From Deltaproteobacteria bacterium (lineage in GTDB: Bacteria > Myxococcota > UBA727 > VGSZ01), in NCBI GenBank assembly GCA_016874845.1, contig VGSZ01000007.1:1-54981 (forward strand): a stretch of DNA of 54,981 nucleotides, read 5' to 3'. This document shows positions 32,565 through 43,744 of this stretch, one piece after another. The notes below the pieces were generated by a model, which worked only from the letters and a program-made list of their open reading frames with translations, was not told where the DNA came from and made no database searches. The position numbers and the translations under genes are program-made. How positions within the stretch are numbered: the first letter of the stretch is position 1; each line of letters starts with the position of its first letter.

Positions 32565-34937
32565 TCACTGGGCGGCAACGGTGAGGAGCCCAGCGGGGCG
32601 GCGGGCGGCGGCGACGACGGCGCATAGCGTGGCGGGCGCCACCGGCTTCTCGAGCACGGGGCGTCCGGCGCGATCGACGAACGACTTGAGGTCGTGCGAC
32701 GAGATGCCCGCGGTCATGAACACGACGCGCTCGACGAGCCGCGGGTCCTGTCGCTGCAAGCCGCGGACGACGGCCTCGCCGCCGCCGTCGGGCATGATCA
32801 GGTCGCAGAGCACGCAGTCGAAGTCGAAGCGCCGCGCGGCCTCGAGCGCCTCGGCGACGCCGCTGGCCACCGTGACGTCGGCGGCGCCGAGCATCAGGCG
32901 CAGCACGCGGGCGACGAGCGGGTCATCGTCGACGATCAGCACCCGCACGCTGGCGATGTCGCCGGCGACGGTGTCGACAGCGCCGGCGACACCCGGCTGC
33001 GTGGTGACGTGGGCCGGCGGCGAGGTCGTGGCCCCGCGGGCGGCGGGAAGTCGGATGCGGAAGGCGGTGCCGCGGCCGGGCTCGCTCTCGACGTCGAGCG
33101 TGCCGCCCATCGACAGCACCAGCTCGCGCGAGACCGACAGGCCGAGCCCCGAGCCACCCTGCCCGGTGCGGGTCGTGAAGAAGTGCGCGAACACGTGGGG
33201 CAGCACGTCGGCGGCGATGCCGTTACCGTTGTCGATCACGTCGATGGCGACGATCAGTCCGTCGTCGACGACGGCGGCGCGCAGCGTGATCACGTTGTCG
33301 ACTTCGTCGCGGTCGGCGGGCATCGCGTGCAGCGCGTTGGTCAGCATGTTGACGATCACCTGCGTGAGCCGGCCCTCCTCGCCGCGCACCGGCGGCAGCG
33401 ACGGGGCGAGCTCCTTGACGACGCGAGCCCGGCCCTTGAGCGCGTGGCTCGCCAGCTGCACTCCGGCGTCAAGCTCGGCCCGCACGGCGACCGCCGTCTG
33501 GTCAGCGCGGCGGCCGGTACGGTCGTCGCGCGCTGCGCGCGTGAACACGTGCAGCTCGCCCACGATCCGCTTCATCCGCGCCGCTCCGTCGCGCGCGTCG
33601 TCGACGAGCGCCCGCAACGACGCCGCACTCGAGGCCGCGCTCGACGCGGGCCCGACGCCGACGCCGCTGCGCAGGGCCGCGTCGAGCAGGTCGAGGTTGC
33701 CCGACACGTAGCTGAGCGGGTTGTTCAGCTCGTGGCCGACGCCCGCGGCGAGGGTACCCAGCGCCGCGAGGCGCTCCTGCATCACCATCGCGTCGCGCAT
33801 GCGCGTGGCCTCGAGCGCGCGCCGCAGGTCGCGGAACAGCGCCAGCGTGCCGACGCCGGTCAGCGCGCGGACATGGAACTCCACCGGGATGCGCACACCG
33901 TCGGGCGCGCTGGCCTCGCCGCGCCCCTCGCGGCGCCCCTCGCCCGGTCCCCCGCCGGCGCCCTTCGACCGGCCGCCCCCAGGAGCCTCGTCGGCGCCGG
34001 TGTCGACGAGGGTCTCCAGCGTCAGGCCGCGCAGCTGTTCGACGCTGCGGCCGAACAGCTGGACGGCGGCGTGGTTGGCGTCCTGCACGAGGCCGTGGTC
34101 GTCGCAGAGCACGACGGCGTCGTCGGCCTCGTCGAAGAGCGTGCGGTAGCGCTCCTCGCTCTGGCGGTTGCGGTCGCGCGTCTCGGCAAGGCGCGCGGCC
34201 ATGTCGTCGATGGCAGTGGCGATGGCGCCAAATTCGTCGTCGGCAGACGCGCCGACGCGGGCGTCGAAGTTGCCCTGGGCGATGTCGCGGGCGACGCGCA
34301 GGAGGATGGCGGAGCGTCGACGCAGCAGCCACCGCAGCGCCGTTCCGGCGGCGATGGCCATGGCGAAGATCAGGACGAAGAAGATCGCGAGCGCCAGCAT
34401 CGACGCGCCGTACACCTCGTCAAGGCCGCGGCTGACGTCGTACTCCAGCGCCAGCACGTGCGGCGCGGCGGCGCCGGCGCGCGCGCCGGCGGGCCAGACG
34501 GCGTGCACGACGAAGATGCGCCGCTGGTCGCGATCGACGAGGCTCTGCACGAACCCGGTCTGCACAGCGCGCCGTCGCAGCTCGGCGGCTCTTCCTGGCG
34601 GCCACGCCACCGTCGCCGCCGTCCACGACGACGGCGGCGCCCCGGGCCCCCACGCGTCGAGGACGCGATCGTCGGGGCCGACGATCACGGCGTTCGTGAC
34701 CCAGATGTTGTCCTGGTACGCGGCCATCAGGCCGCGCAGCTCGTGGCTGGGCCGCTGGGCGAGGTAGGTGCTGGCGAGCACGCCGGCCTGACGGAGGAAC
34801 AGCCGCGCTTCGCCCTCGGTGGCGTCGTAGGTCGAGGCCACGCCGATGGCGACGCTCATCGGTGTCGAGAAGCACACCGCGATGGTCGCGATGGCGACGG
34901 CGGTCAGCGGGATCGTGGTGCGCAGCGGCAGGCTCAT
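32565..34937 (-). CDS. Hybrid sensor histidine kinase (HAMP, PAS, HisKA, HATPase, REC)
   Basis: GVGHELNNPLSYVSGNLDLLD; VIVNMLTNALHAM; GQGGSGLGLSVSRELVLSMGG; C-terminal REC VRVLIVDDDPLVARVLRLML...FDCVLCDLIMPDGGG. Confidence 0.95.
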   Translation of the reverse strand: MSLPLRTTIPLTAVAIATIAVCFSTPMSVAIGVASTYDATEGEARLFLRQAGVLASTYLAQRPSHELRGLMAAYQDNIWVTNAVIVGPDDRVLDAWGPGAPPSSWTAATVAWPPGRAAELRRRAVQTGFVQSLVDRDQRRIFVVHAVWPAGARAGAAAPHVLALEYDVSRGLDEVYGASMLALAIFFVLIFAMAIAAGTALRWLLRRRSAILLRVARDIAQGNFDARVGASADDEFGAIATAIDDMAARLAETRDRNRQSEERYRTLFDEADDAVVLCDDHGLVQDANHAAVQLFGRSVEQLRGLTLETLVDTGADEAPGGGRSKGAGGGPGEGRREGRGEASAPDGVRIPVEFHVRALTGVGTLALFRDLRRALEATRMRDAMVMQERLAALGTLAAGVGHELNNPLSYVSGNLDLLDAALRSGVGVGPASSAASSAASLRALVDDARDGAARMKRIVGELHVFTRAARDDRTGRRADQTAVAVRAELDAGVQLASHALKGRARVVKELAPSLPPVRGEEGRLTQVIVNMLTNALHAMPADRDEVDNVITLRAAVVDDGLIVAIDVIDNGNGIAADVLPHVFAHFFTTRTGQGGSGLGLSVSRELVLSMGGTLDVESEPGRGTAFRIRLPAARGATTSPPAHVTTQPGVAGAVDTVAGDIASVRVLIVDDDPLVARVLRLMLGAADVTVASGVAEALEAARRFDFDCVLCDLIMPDGGGEAVVRGLQRQDPRLVERVVFMTAGISSHDLKSFVDRAGRPVLEKPVAPATLCAVVAAARRPAGLLTVAAQ

Positions 34938-35019
34938 CGGCGGCCCCCGCGCAGCCCGCGCCACGCCGTGCTGCGTCCGCTGCCCTCTGTCCCGACACCG
35001 CCCATGTCCGCCCCCTGGT

Positions 35020-36309
35020 TCACAGTCGTCCCGACAGGTGCACCGTGAGCTCCTGCCGCGGCGCCGATGGCGTCTGCAAGAGTCCGGTGTTTATACCATA
35101 TTGAAGCTGTATCCGCGACGAAAAAAGAAACACCGTGGTCATGCGCAGTCCTGCCGCCGAGACGACGTCGTCGGTGCGGACAACATGCCCCTTGAGCTCG
35201 TGCTCGCGGTCGAGGATGGCCACGGAGGCGAAGGGCCCCCAATAAAAGAAGAAGATCGGCTCGTGACGATATTCAAGCGACCCGATCAGATGGCGGGTCG
35301 TCGGGTATTCGTCGATGCTGGCGCCGGGCAGCAGGGGCACGTCCTGAGCGAAGGTCTCGTCCCGTGGGGGGCCGCCGCCCACGGCGAAGGCGGTGAAGCG
35401 ATCGAGGCCCAGGCCGAAGGCGCCGTGCAGCGAGTAGAGCAGGCGGTGCTGCTCGGGCAGCGGGCCGACGGGGGCAACGCCGACGAGCCAGGCGTTCCCC
35501 CGCTGCCACATCGTCGACGGGGCGTGATCGCCGCTCCACGGGGTGACGCCGGCGCGCACGCCGGCGGTGGCGCGGACGCCGAAGGCGACGCCGGCGTGGT
35601 TGCTGCCAAACAGGTTGCGGGTCAGCCCGTCGAAGCGGAGCGCGCCGTGGACCTGCAACGCGCGGTGGCTCGCCGGGGCGACGAAGTCGGGGGCGGCGCG
35701 TTCGCCGGGAAAGAACCAGCGGAACACGGGCTCGACGGTGACGTTGGCCTCCCACATGTTGTCGACGTCGGCCTGCTCGCCGGGCGCCACGGCGGCGCGG
35801 CCCCGCGCGCCGAGCCCAAGACCGGCGCGCAGCTCGCCGGACAGCAGCTCCTGCCGGGGTCGATCGACGTCATCGACGCGGGGGGCGAGGGCCACCGGCG
35901 GGGCCAGCATCGACGCCGACAGCAGCCACTCGGCGGGCGCGCCCTTGTGCCAAGGGCGGGTCAGCAGCACCTCGTTGCTGACGACAGCGACGACGGCGCG
36001 CAGCAGCTGCTCGTCGGTGCGGTGGAACAGGTACAGCGCGAGCAGCGGCAGCACGTCGACGCCCTGGGGCGTGGTCGACGTCGCGACGCCGAGGTCCCAC
36101 GACGTGATGTGTCCGCGGTCGTAGGCAGGCAGCGCCACCGGGGTGTCGGCGACGGTGGTGTGGAACGCGCGGCCGGCGCGGGGTGTCGCGCGCGGGCCAT
36201 CGGTGTCGCCGGGCGCGGCGGCGGTTGCCGGCGCAGCGCCGAGGGCCACGGCGAAGACGGCGAAGACAAAAGAGGAAAAGGCGACGCGCGCCCTGCAGAG
36301 CGAGCGCAC
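35020..36309 (-). CDS. Putative outer-membrane beta-barrel protein
   Basis: Signal peptide RARVAFSSFVFAVFAVALGAAPATAA; alternating hydrophobic C-terminal strands. ORF-track start 36339 (GTG) also possible. Confidence 0.65.
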   Translation of the reverse strand: MRSLCRARVAFSSFVFAVFAVALGAAPATAAAPGDTDGPRATPRAGRAFHTTVADTPVALPAYDRGHITSWDLGVATSTTPQGVDVLPLLALYLFHRTDEQLLRAVVAVVSNEVLLTRPWHKGAPAEWLLSASMLAPPVALAPRVDDVDRPRQELLSGELRAGLGLGARGRAAVAPGEQADVDNMWEANVTVEPVFRWFFPGERAAPDFVAPASHRALQVHGALRFDGLTRNLFGSNHAGVAFGVRATAGVRAGVTPWSGDHAPSTMWQRGNAWLVGVAPVGPLPEQHRLLYSLHGAFGLGLDRFTAFAVGGGPPRDETFAQDVPLLPGASIDEYPTTRHLIGSLEYRHEPIFFFYWGPFASVAILDREHELKGHVVRTDDVVSAAGLRMTTVFLFSSRIQLQYGINTGLLQTPSAPRQELTVHLSGRL

Positions 36310-36654
36310 GTCGGAACGTGTGGTCTGCCCCCAGAACACAGCGGGTCGCGTAGCGCAGCCGGGGCGGCCTGTCAGCCCCAGATGTCGCGCTGCGTTATCG
36401 CCGGTGTGTCGTCGCGGCGCGGCACTCGGTGGCCCGCGCCGCCGGGTCGGGAACGGGGACAGAAGGCAGGTTCACGCGCGGACTCCGATGGACGAGCCGA
36501 ACACGACACCCCGCGACACGGCGAAGCGTGCCACGAGACGCCGACACAGCGGTCGCGCTCGGTCCGGCAACGGACTAGGACCGAGGGATGCATGTGCCGG
36601 TGGGGTTGGCGGCCGACACCACCCACGCCGGTCACTGCTTCGCCGGGGACTGAC

Positions 36655-37101
36655 GGATCGGTTGCGCTCGTCTGGGTCGCAAACGGCCTGTGGTGCAAGG
36701 TGCTCGGCGGCGTCCCCGCCACCCCGCCATCGTCGCCCGCGTCGTCGGCGACGCCCTTTGCGCGCGCGAGCGCGGCGCGCTTGCGCCCTGTCCCACGGCG
36801 ACGGACGTCGCGCCGCTGCTCACGATCGTGATCGGTCGCGCCGAGCTCGTCATGGCCGCGAGTGCTGAGCGGTCGTCGCCAATACCTCTGCACCGCGACG
36901 CCGATCGCGGTCGTCATGGCGATGAACGTCATCGAGCAGGCGCTCGCCGCCGACCTGCTGCTCTGGGGCCGCTTCAACCCGTTGTGGGCCACGCTGTTCT
37001 GCGTCGTCGTCGGTGTCCGCGCCCTCGGCGACCGCGACGGCGAAGGCGCACCCGACGCCCCGCCCCGCACGGAGACACCGGTAGCCTGCACGACCGCCTG
37101 A
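36655..37101 (+). pseudogene. DoxX-like membrane protein, frame-disrupted
   Basis: LVWVANGLWCKVLGGVP / RHPAIVARVVGDA..LLTIVIGRAELVMAA / VLSGRRQYLCTATPIAVVMAMNVIEQALAADLLLWGRFNPLWATLF lie in successive different frames. Confidence 0.6.
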
Positions 37102-37847
37102 AGAACCACCCCTTCGCCGTCGACGCCCACTTCGACTTCTCGCTCGTGCTCACCTACGCGCTGCCGTGAACGGCGGTGGCTTTGCTCGTGCCAGAAGCCC
37201 TCCACCTGCGACGCCGTGGCGACCGACGACGCCATCGGCGTCCCCGTCGGCTTCATGACCGTCGCGATGATGCAGACCCGTGGCCTGCGCCCCGCCCGCC
37301 TGCCGCGCGTCGTCAGCCGCGACTTCTTCCTCGTCGGCACCCGCGTCTTCGTCCGCTTCAGCACGCGCGACGGTCGCACGCTGCGCGGCCTTTACAGCCT
37401 GCGCTCGCAGACCGACTCGCGCGCGATGCAACACCTCGGTGAAATCTTCACCCGCTACCGCTACGAACACCTCGACGTCGCCGTCGAACAGACACCCGAC
37501 CGCATCGCGGTGCGCGCCGGCGCGTTCGTCGCCGACTTCGACACCGCCGCCGCCGGCGACGCAGCGCCGCCGTTGCCTGCGGGTTCACCGTTTTCGACCT
37601 GGAAGGACGCACGTCGGTTCGCCGGGACGATGCCGCACACGTGCTCGATGCTCGACCACGGCTGCGTGCTCGTCGTCGAAGGCGTGCACCAGAACTGGAA
37701 GCCACGCCCGGTGCGCGTGCTCGCGGCCCACGTCCCCTCTTCGCCGAACGCACGCTGCAAGACCCCGTGCTCGCCAGTGCGGTTGTCATCGAGGACGTGC
37801 CCTACCACTGGAACGCCGGGCGCCGCGAAGCAGACCCCGACCAATGA
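37101..37847 (+). pseudogene. DUF2071-family protein, disrupted by an in-frame TGA and two frame shifts
   Basis: LKNHPFAVDAHFDFSLVLTYALP* / LLVPEALHL / DAIGVPVGFMTVAMMQTRGLRPARLPRVVSRDFFLVGTRVFVRF... / LFAERTLQDPVLASAVVIEDVPYHWNAGRREADPDQ*. Confidence 0.6.
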
Positions 37848-38714
37848 CGAAGACACCCGCTGGCCGCGCGCCGCTGCATGGCGTCACCGGCATCGTGCGC
37901 TTCAACGCGCCCGTCTCCGCGCTGGCGATCTTCGTCGTCGTCTTTGGCGTCGTCGTCTTAGGCGTCGCGCCGCGCGGGGCGCCTTGGGGGATCCGGAGGG
38001 CTCGTCGCGTCGTCCCTGGCGTTCGCGCTGACGGCGGGGTCGCTCGTCGCGTCGTACCTGACCGATGACCGCTCGGAGCTCTACGCGTGGCGCTGGTTCG
38101 ACCGCTTCGTTCCACTGCCGTCGTCGATGACGACGGCCACGATGACGGCCACGACGACGGCCACGACGACGGCCACGGCGACGGCCACGGCGGCAGTCAC
38201 GACCACACCGACGATCGTGCACGCGCACACCGGTCTGGACGAGAGCTTCGCCGTCCTGCGCGCGCGCTACCCGCACGCCCGCGTCGTCGTCATCGACGCC
38301 AACGACACGCGCGTCCAGACCGAGCCGTCGATTGAGCGCGCGCGCGCGATCGTGCCGCTGCACGAAGACACCGTCGCCGTGGGGCGTGGCGCCCTGCCGG
38401 TGAAGGACGTCGACGTCATCGTGCTGCCGATGGCCGCCCACGAGGTCCGCGACGACGATGTCCGCGCGCGCTGGTTCGGGACCCTCGCGCGCAGCCTGCG
38501 TGCAGACGGCCGAAGCGTCGTCCTCGAGCACCAGCGCGACGTATGCAACGCGCTCGCGTTTTATGTCGGCGTGCTGCACTTCCTGTCGCGCAGGACGTGG
38601 CACGACGCCTTCGCGCGCGCGGGGCTCGTGCTTGTCGAAGAGTCGACGGTGCCGCCGCTGCTGGCGCTGTTCGTGCTGACCCGCGCTGACGACGCCGACG
38701 GAGACGCCCGATGA
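37844..38714 (+). pseudogene. Class I SAM-dependent methyltransferase with N-terminal TM segments, frame-disrupted near 37986-37990
   Basis: APVSALAIFVVVFGVVVLGVAPRGAPWG / GLVASSLAFALTAGSLVASYLTDDRSELYAWRWFDRFVPLPSS...IVHAHTGLDESFAVLRARYPHARVVVIDAND...MAAHEVRDDDVRARWFGTLARSLRADGRSVVLEHQRD. Confidence 0.6.
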
Positions 38715-38934
38715 ACCCGCTCGATCCGCTGCTGCACCTGAGTGCCGTCGGCGTCGTCTTCGTCGTCCTCGCCTTCGTCTACGCCGTCTTTCCCCGCTAC
38801 TTCGACTGGCGGCGCGAGCTGGCGTCGTTGTCGGTCATCAACCGGCAGTTGATGGAGGTGCACACGTTTTCATCGCGTTGGTCGTGCTGTGGATGGGCGT
38901 CTTGTGCCTCGTCGACGCCGAGGCGCTGGCGTGA
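38711..38934 (+). pseudogene. Short integral membrane protein, frame-disrupted at a T-run and apparently truncated
   Basis: MNPLDPLLHLSAVGVVFVVLAFVYAVFPRYFDWRRELASLSVINRQLMEVHTF / IALVVLWMGVLCLVDAEALA*. Confidence 0.5.
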
Positions 38935-39530
38935 ACGCCGCTGGGACGGCACGTCGCCCATCGGGACCGGCGCGCGGCGCGGCGCTGCAGGAGAAGGCGC
39001 ACGCGATCCCCGTCGGCGACAGCCCGGTGCTCGGCAACAAGCAGGTGCGGGTCAACCTCGTCGTGTTCTCCGATCTGCAGTGCCCGTTCTGCGCGCGCTC
39101 GCACGCGCTCTTGAAGGAGGTCGTCGAAGACCCCGCGCTGAAGAAGCGGGTCAACGTCGTCTACAAGTACTTTCCGCTGTCGTTCCACGAGGACGCGAAG
39201 CCGGCGGCGCTGTTCGCGATGGCGGTGCGCGAGCTCGGCGGCGACGACGCGTTCTGGAGCTTCGTCGATCGCGTGTACCAGCAGCAGCGCGACATGGAGA
39301 GCGCTGCGCTGAAGGACGTCGCGAACGCCATCGGCGTCGACGGCGAACGGGCTGCGGCCCTCGCCTACGCGAAGGAGTCGACGTACACGGCCGTCCTCGA
39401 CGCCGACCAGAAGCTCGCCAGCAGCATCGGTGTCCGCGGCACGCCGACCTTCTTCGTGGGCGGATGGCAGCTGGGCGACCGCAGCGTCGACAGCGTCAAG
39501 GCCCTACTGAAGAAAAAGAACCTGCCCTGA
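38931..39530 (+). CDS. DsbA-family thioredoxin-fold protein without a recognisable signal peptide
   Basis: VNLVVFSDLQCPFCARSHALLKEVVEDP...VYKYFPLSFHEDAKPAALFAMA...IGVRGTPTFFVGGWQLGD. Confidence 0.88.
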   Translation: MNAAGTARRPSGPARGAALQEKAHAIPVGDSPVLGNKQVRVNLVVFSDLQCPFCARSHALLKEVVEDPALKKRVNVVYKYFPLSFHEDAKPAALFAMAVRELGGDDAFWSFVDRVYQQQRDMESAALKDVANAIGVDGERAAALAYAKESTYTAVLDADQKLASSIGVRGTPTFFVGGWQLGDRSVDSVKALLKKKNLP

Positions 39531-39670
39531 AGACGGCCACGTTGGAATTCTTCCGTCGCCCTCAACGAGCGGGTCGAGCCGCGCCGCCTTCACCGCGCGC
39601 CGCCCGGCGCGCGCGTGCGTAAGCACGTCGACGGTGAAGGCGTCGGACTGCGGCTCGGCGCCGTGGACAG

Positions 39671-39700
39671 AAAAAGGGCGCCCTCGCGGGCGCCCTTCTT
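39671..39700. terminator. Bidirectional terminator between the DsbA-like gene and groL
   Basis: aaaaagggcgccctcgcgggcgcccttctt, 10-bp stem. Confidence 0.85.
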
Positions 39701-39720
39701 CGTCTCCAGAGCGCGTGGAC

Positions 39721-41373
<1,653 letters not shown>

Positions 41374-41418
41374 CGAGGACTCCTAAATAAAAGAAAAATC
41401 AGAATCGAAGAGTTTCGT

Positions 41419-41706
41419 TCACTCAAAAATTGCGAGGATCTCGTCCTCGCGCAGCACGACGTGCTCGACGCCCTCGAGCGTCAGCTCGTTGCCGGCGTAC
41501 TTGCGGAAGAACACGCGGTCGCCGGCCTTGACGTCGAGCGCCTTGACCTTGCCGTTCTCGAGGTGCTTGCCCTCGCCGGCGGCGACGACGACGCCCTCCT
41601 GCGGCTTCTCCTTGGCGTTCTCGGGGATGTACAGGCCACCGGCCGTCTTCGTCTCGGTCTCGGTGCGCTTCACCAGCACGCGGTCGTTCAAGGGACGGAA
41701 CTTCAT
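41419..41706 (-). CDS. groS: Co-chaperonin GroES
   Basis: [47 protein letters not shown]. Confidence 0.99.
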   Translation of the reverse strand: MKFRPLNDRVLVKRTETETKTAGGLYIPENAKEKPQEGVVVAAGEGKHLENGKVKALDVKAGDRVFFRKYAGNELTLEGVEHVVLREDEILAIFE

Positions 41707-41753
41707 GGTCGCTCCAGAAGTCCGACGGCGCGGCCGTCGGACGGGTCGAAGAT

Positions 41754-41780
41754 TTGGCACTCAGGGTGCCTGAGTGCCAA
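41754..41780. promoter_or_regulatory. CIRCE element (HrcA operator) upstream of groES-groEL
   Basis: TTGGCACTC-AGGGTGCCT-GAGTGCCAA, a 9-9-9 inverted repeat matching TTAGCACTC-N9-GAGTGCTAA with one symmetric change per arm. Confidence 0.95.
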
Positions 41781-41921
41781 CGCGCTTATAGCCCTGCCCG
41801 AAGGCCCGACAAGGGCAGCGCGGAAATCACGCCGGATCCGCCCCCGGCGTCGTCTTCGTCGCGGCGCGCGCGGCCCGCGCCCCCAGCCGGTCCGCCTTCG
41901 TTCCGCCGTCGGTCCGCCAAG

Positions 41922-41945
41922 AAAAAACCCCGGTCGCCCGGGGTT
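41922..41945 (-). terminator. Rho-independent terminator downstream of tRNA-Ala
   Basis: aaccccgg/ccggggtt stem followed on the minus strand by TTTTTT. Confidence 0.85.
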
Positions 41946-41957
41946 CGTCTCGCTTCG

Positions 41958-42033
41958 TGGTGGAGCCAGACGGGATCGAACCGTCGACCTCATGAATGCC
42001 ATTCATGCGCTCTCCCAGCTGAGCTATGACCCC
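41958..42033 (-). tRNA. tRNA-Ala(GGC), CCA encoded
   Basis: GGGGTCATAGCTCAGCTGGGAGAGCGCATGAATGGCATTCATGAGGTCGACGGTTCGATCCCGTCTGGCTCCACCA; anticodon loop ATGGCAT. Confidence 0.97.
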
Positions 42034-42223
42034 GCGGGACGAGACGGGGACGATCCCTACGGGGCCGGCTCGATCTTTTCAAGGCCTTTCTTCACGACCC
42101 GCGCGGGCGAGGTCGACCGCCCTCGGTCGGGCCGACCGCCGGCGACGCCGGCCCTCGCCGCTCCGGCGACGTCGTCGACGCGCTGGCCGCCGCGCGCCGC
42201 GCGACCTATCGTTGCCGGCGACG

Positions 42224-43744
42224 ATGCGCACCACCGAGCGGGTCCGGGCCCACGGCGAGGTCTTTACCAGCCCGCGCGAGGTCGAGGCGATGCTCGACCT
42301 CGTCGCTGACCTCGCCGCCGACCCCGACGCCCGCTGCTTCGAGCCCGCCTGCGGCGACGGCAACTTCCTGGTCGCGCTGCTGCGTCGTCGGCTGGCAGCG
42401 GCGAAGACGCGGCCGGGTGCCGAGCTCGGCGACGTCGCGCGCCGCGCGCTGGCCAGCCTGCACGGCATCGACCTGCTGAGCGACAACGTGCTCGCCTGTC
42501 GCGCGCGGCTCCTCGCTGTCGTGCAGGACACGGGGGTCGTCGATCCAGCGAGCCTCTCGACGATCGCAGCGCTGCTTCAGGACCGCGTCGTGCAAGGCGA
42601 CGCGCTGGCGCTGCTTGGCGACCCGGCGCACCCGTGGCGCCGGCAGCCCGTCGACGTCGTGATCGGCAACCCGCCCTACCAGCGCGAGGACGGCGGCCAC
42701 GGCCGCAGCGCGCGGCCGCTGTTCCCGGCGTTCGTGCGCCTCGCCAAGGCGCTGGCGCCCCGCCACGTCGTCATGATCGTGCCGTCGCGCTGGTTCGCCG
42801 GCGGCAAGGGCCTGCGCGGCTTTCGCGACGAGATGCTCGCCGACCAGCGGCTGCGCGTGCTCGTCGACTTCGAGGACGCCACCGCCTGCTTCCCCGGCGT
42901 CGACGTCGCCGGCGGCGTCGCCTACTTCCGCTGGGACCGCGACGACCCCGGGCCGTGCGCCATCACGAACGTCACCGGCGACGACCGCTCGACATCCACC
43001 CGCGCGCTCGATGCGCTGCCCGTGCTCGTGCGCCACGCCACCGCCGCCGCCATCGTGCAGAAGGTCCGCGCCCGCGGCGAGCCGTCGCTGTCGACACAGG
43101 TCTCGCCCCGAAAGCCCTTCGGCCTCGACACCCGCGCCCGCCCCGGCCACCACGGCGACGACGGCGACGTGCGGCTGCGCTGGCAACACGGCGAGGGACC
43201 GTTCTTCCGCCGCGACCTGAAGGCCGGCCTCCCGTACGTCGACCGCTTCAAGGTCTGCACGTCGTACGTCGCCTTCGACCACGCCGGCCGCCCCGGCAAG
43301 GATGGCCGCCGCCGCGTGTTCTCGCGCCTGCTCGTGCTGCCCCCCGGCGTCGTCTGCAACGAGACCTACGTCGTCGTCGGCGCCTTCGACACCGACACCG
43401 AGGCGCGCCACCTGCTGTCGTTCCTGCAGACGCGCCTGTGCCGGTTCCTCGTCGCGCAGGCGATGGTCTCGCACCACATCACCCGCGACGCCTACGTCTT
43501 CGTCCCCCGCGTCGACGTCACCCGGCCGTGGACCGACGCCGACCTCGCCGCCCGCTATGGCCTGTCCGAAGACGAGGCCGCCTTCGTCGCCGCGCGCATC
43601 CGCCCGCTCCCCACCGAGCCGGCCGCCGGCGCCGTCGTCAGCGCTCCGGCGGCGACGACGGCGCCGCTGTCGTCGTCGACGCAGGCGGCGCGAGGGCGAC
43701 GAAGCGGAAGCCGCCGCCCCCCGTCCAGCCCTCGGCAGCGGTGA
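42224..43744 (+). CDS. Eco57I-like N6-adenine DNA methyltransferase
   Basis: ERVRAHGEVFTSPREVEAMLDLV; FEPACGDGNFLVALLRRRL; DVVIGNPPYQRE. Confidence 0.88.
   Translation: MRTTERVRAHGEVFTSPREVEAMLDLVADLAADPDARCFEPACGDGNFLVALLRRRLAAAKTRPGAELGDVARRALASLHGIDLLSDNVLACRARLLAVVQDTGVVDPASLSTIAALLQDRVVQGDALALLGDPAHPWRRQPVDVVIGNPPYQREDGGHGRSARPLFPAFVRLAKALAPRHVVMIVPSRWFAGGKGLRGFRDEMLADQRLRVLVDFEDATACFPGVDVAGGVAYFRWDRDDPGPCAITNVTGDDRSTSTRALDALPVLVRHATAAAIVQKVRARGEPSLSTQVSPRKPFGLDTRARPGHHGDDGDVRLRWQHGEGPFFRRDLKAGLPYVDRFKVCTSYVAFDHAGRPGKDGRRRVFSRLLVLPPGVVCNETYVVVGAFDTDTEARHLLSFLQTRLCRFLVAQAMVSHHITRDAYVFVPRVDVTRPWTDADLAARYGLSEDEAAFVAARIRPLPTEPAAGAVVSAPAATTAPLSSSTQAARGRRSGSRRPPSSPRQR

Noticed and set aside
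36372-37379. 335-aa minus-strand ORF as the real gene in the disrupted region
   Set aside because: No recognisable domain, Arg/Thr-rich; plus-strand fragments have recognisable DoxX and DUF2071 sequence.
38125-38195. 12-bp cacgacgacggc repeats as an intergenic element
   Set aside because: They lie inside the methyltransferase frame (TATTTATTTATATAT) and are best explained as a coding microsatellite.
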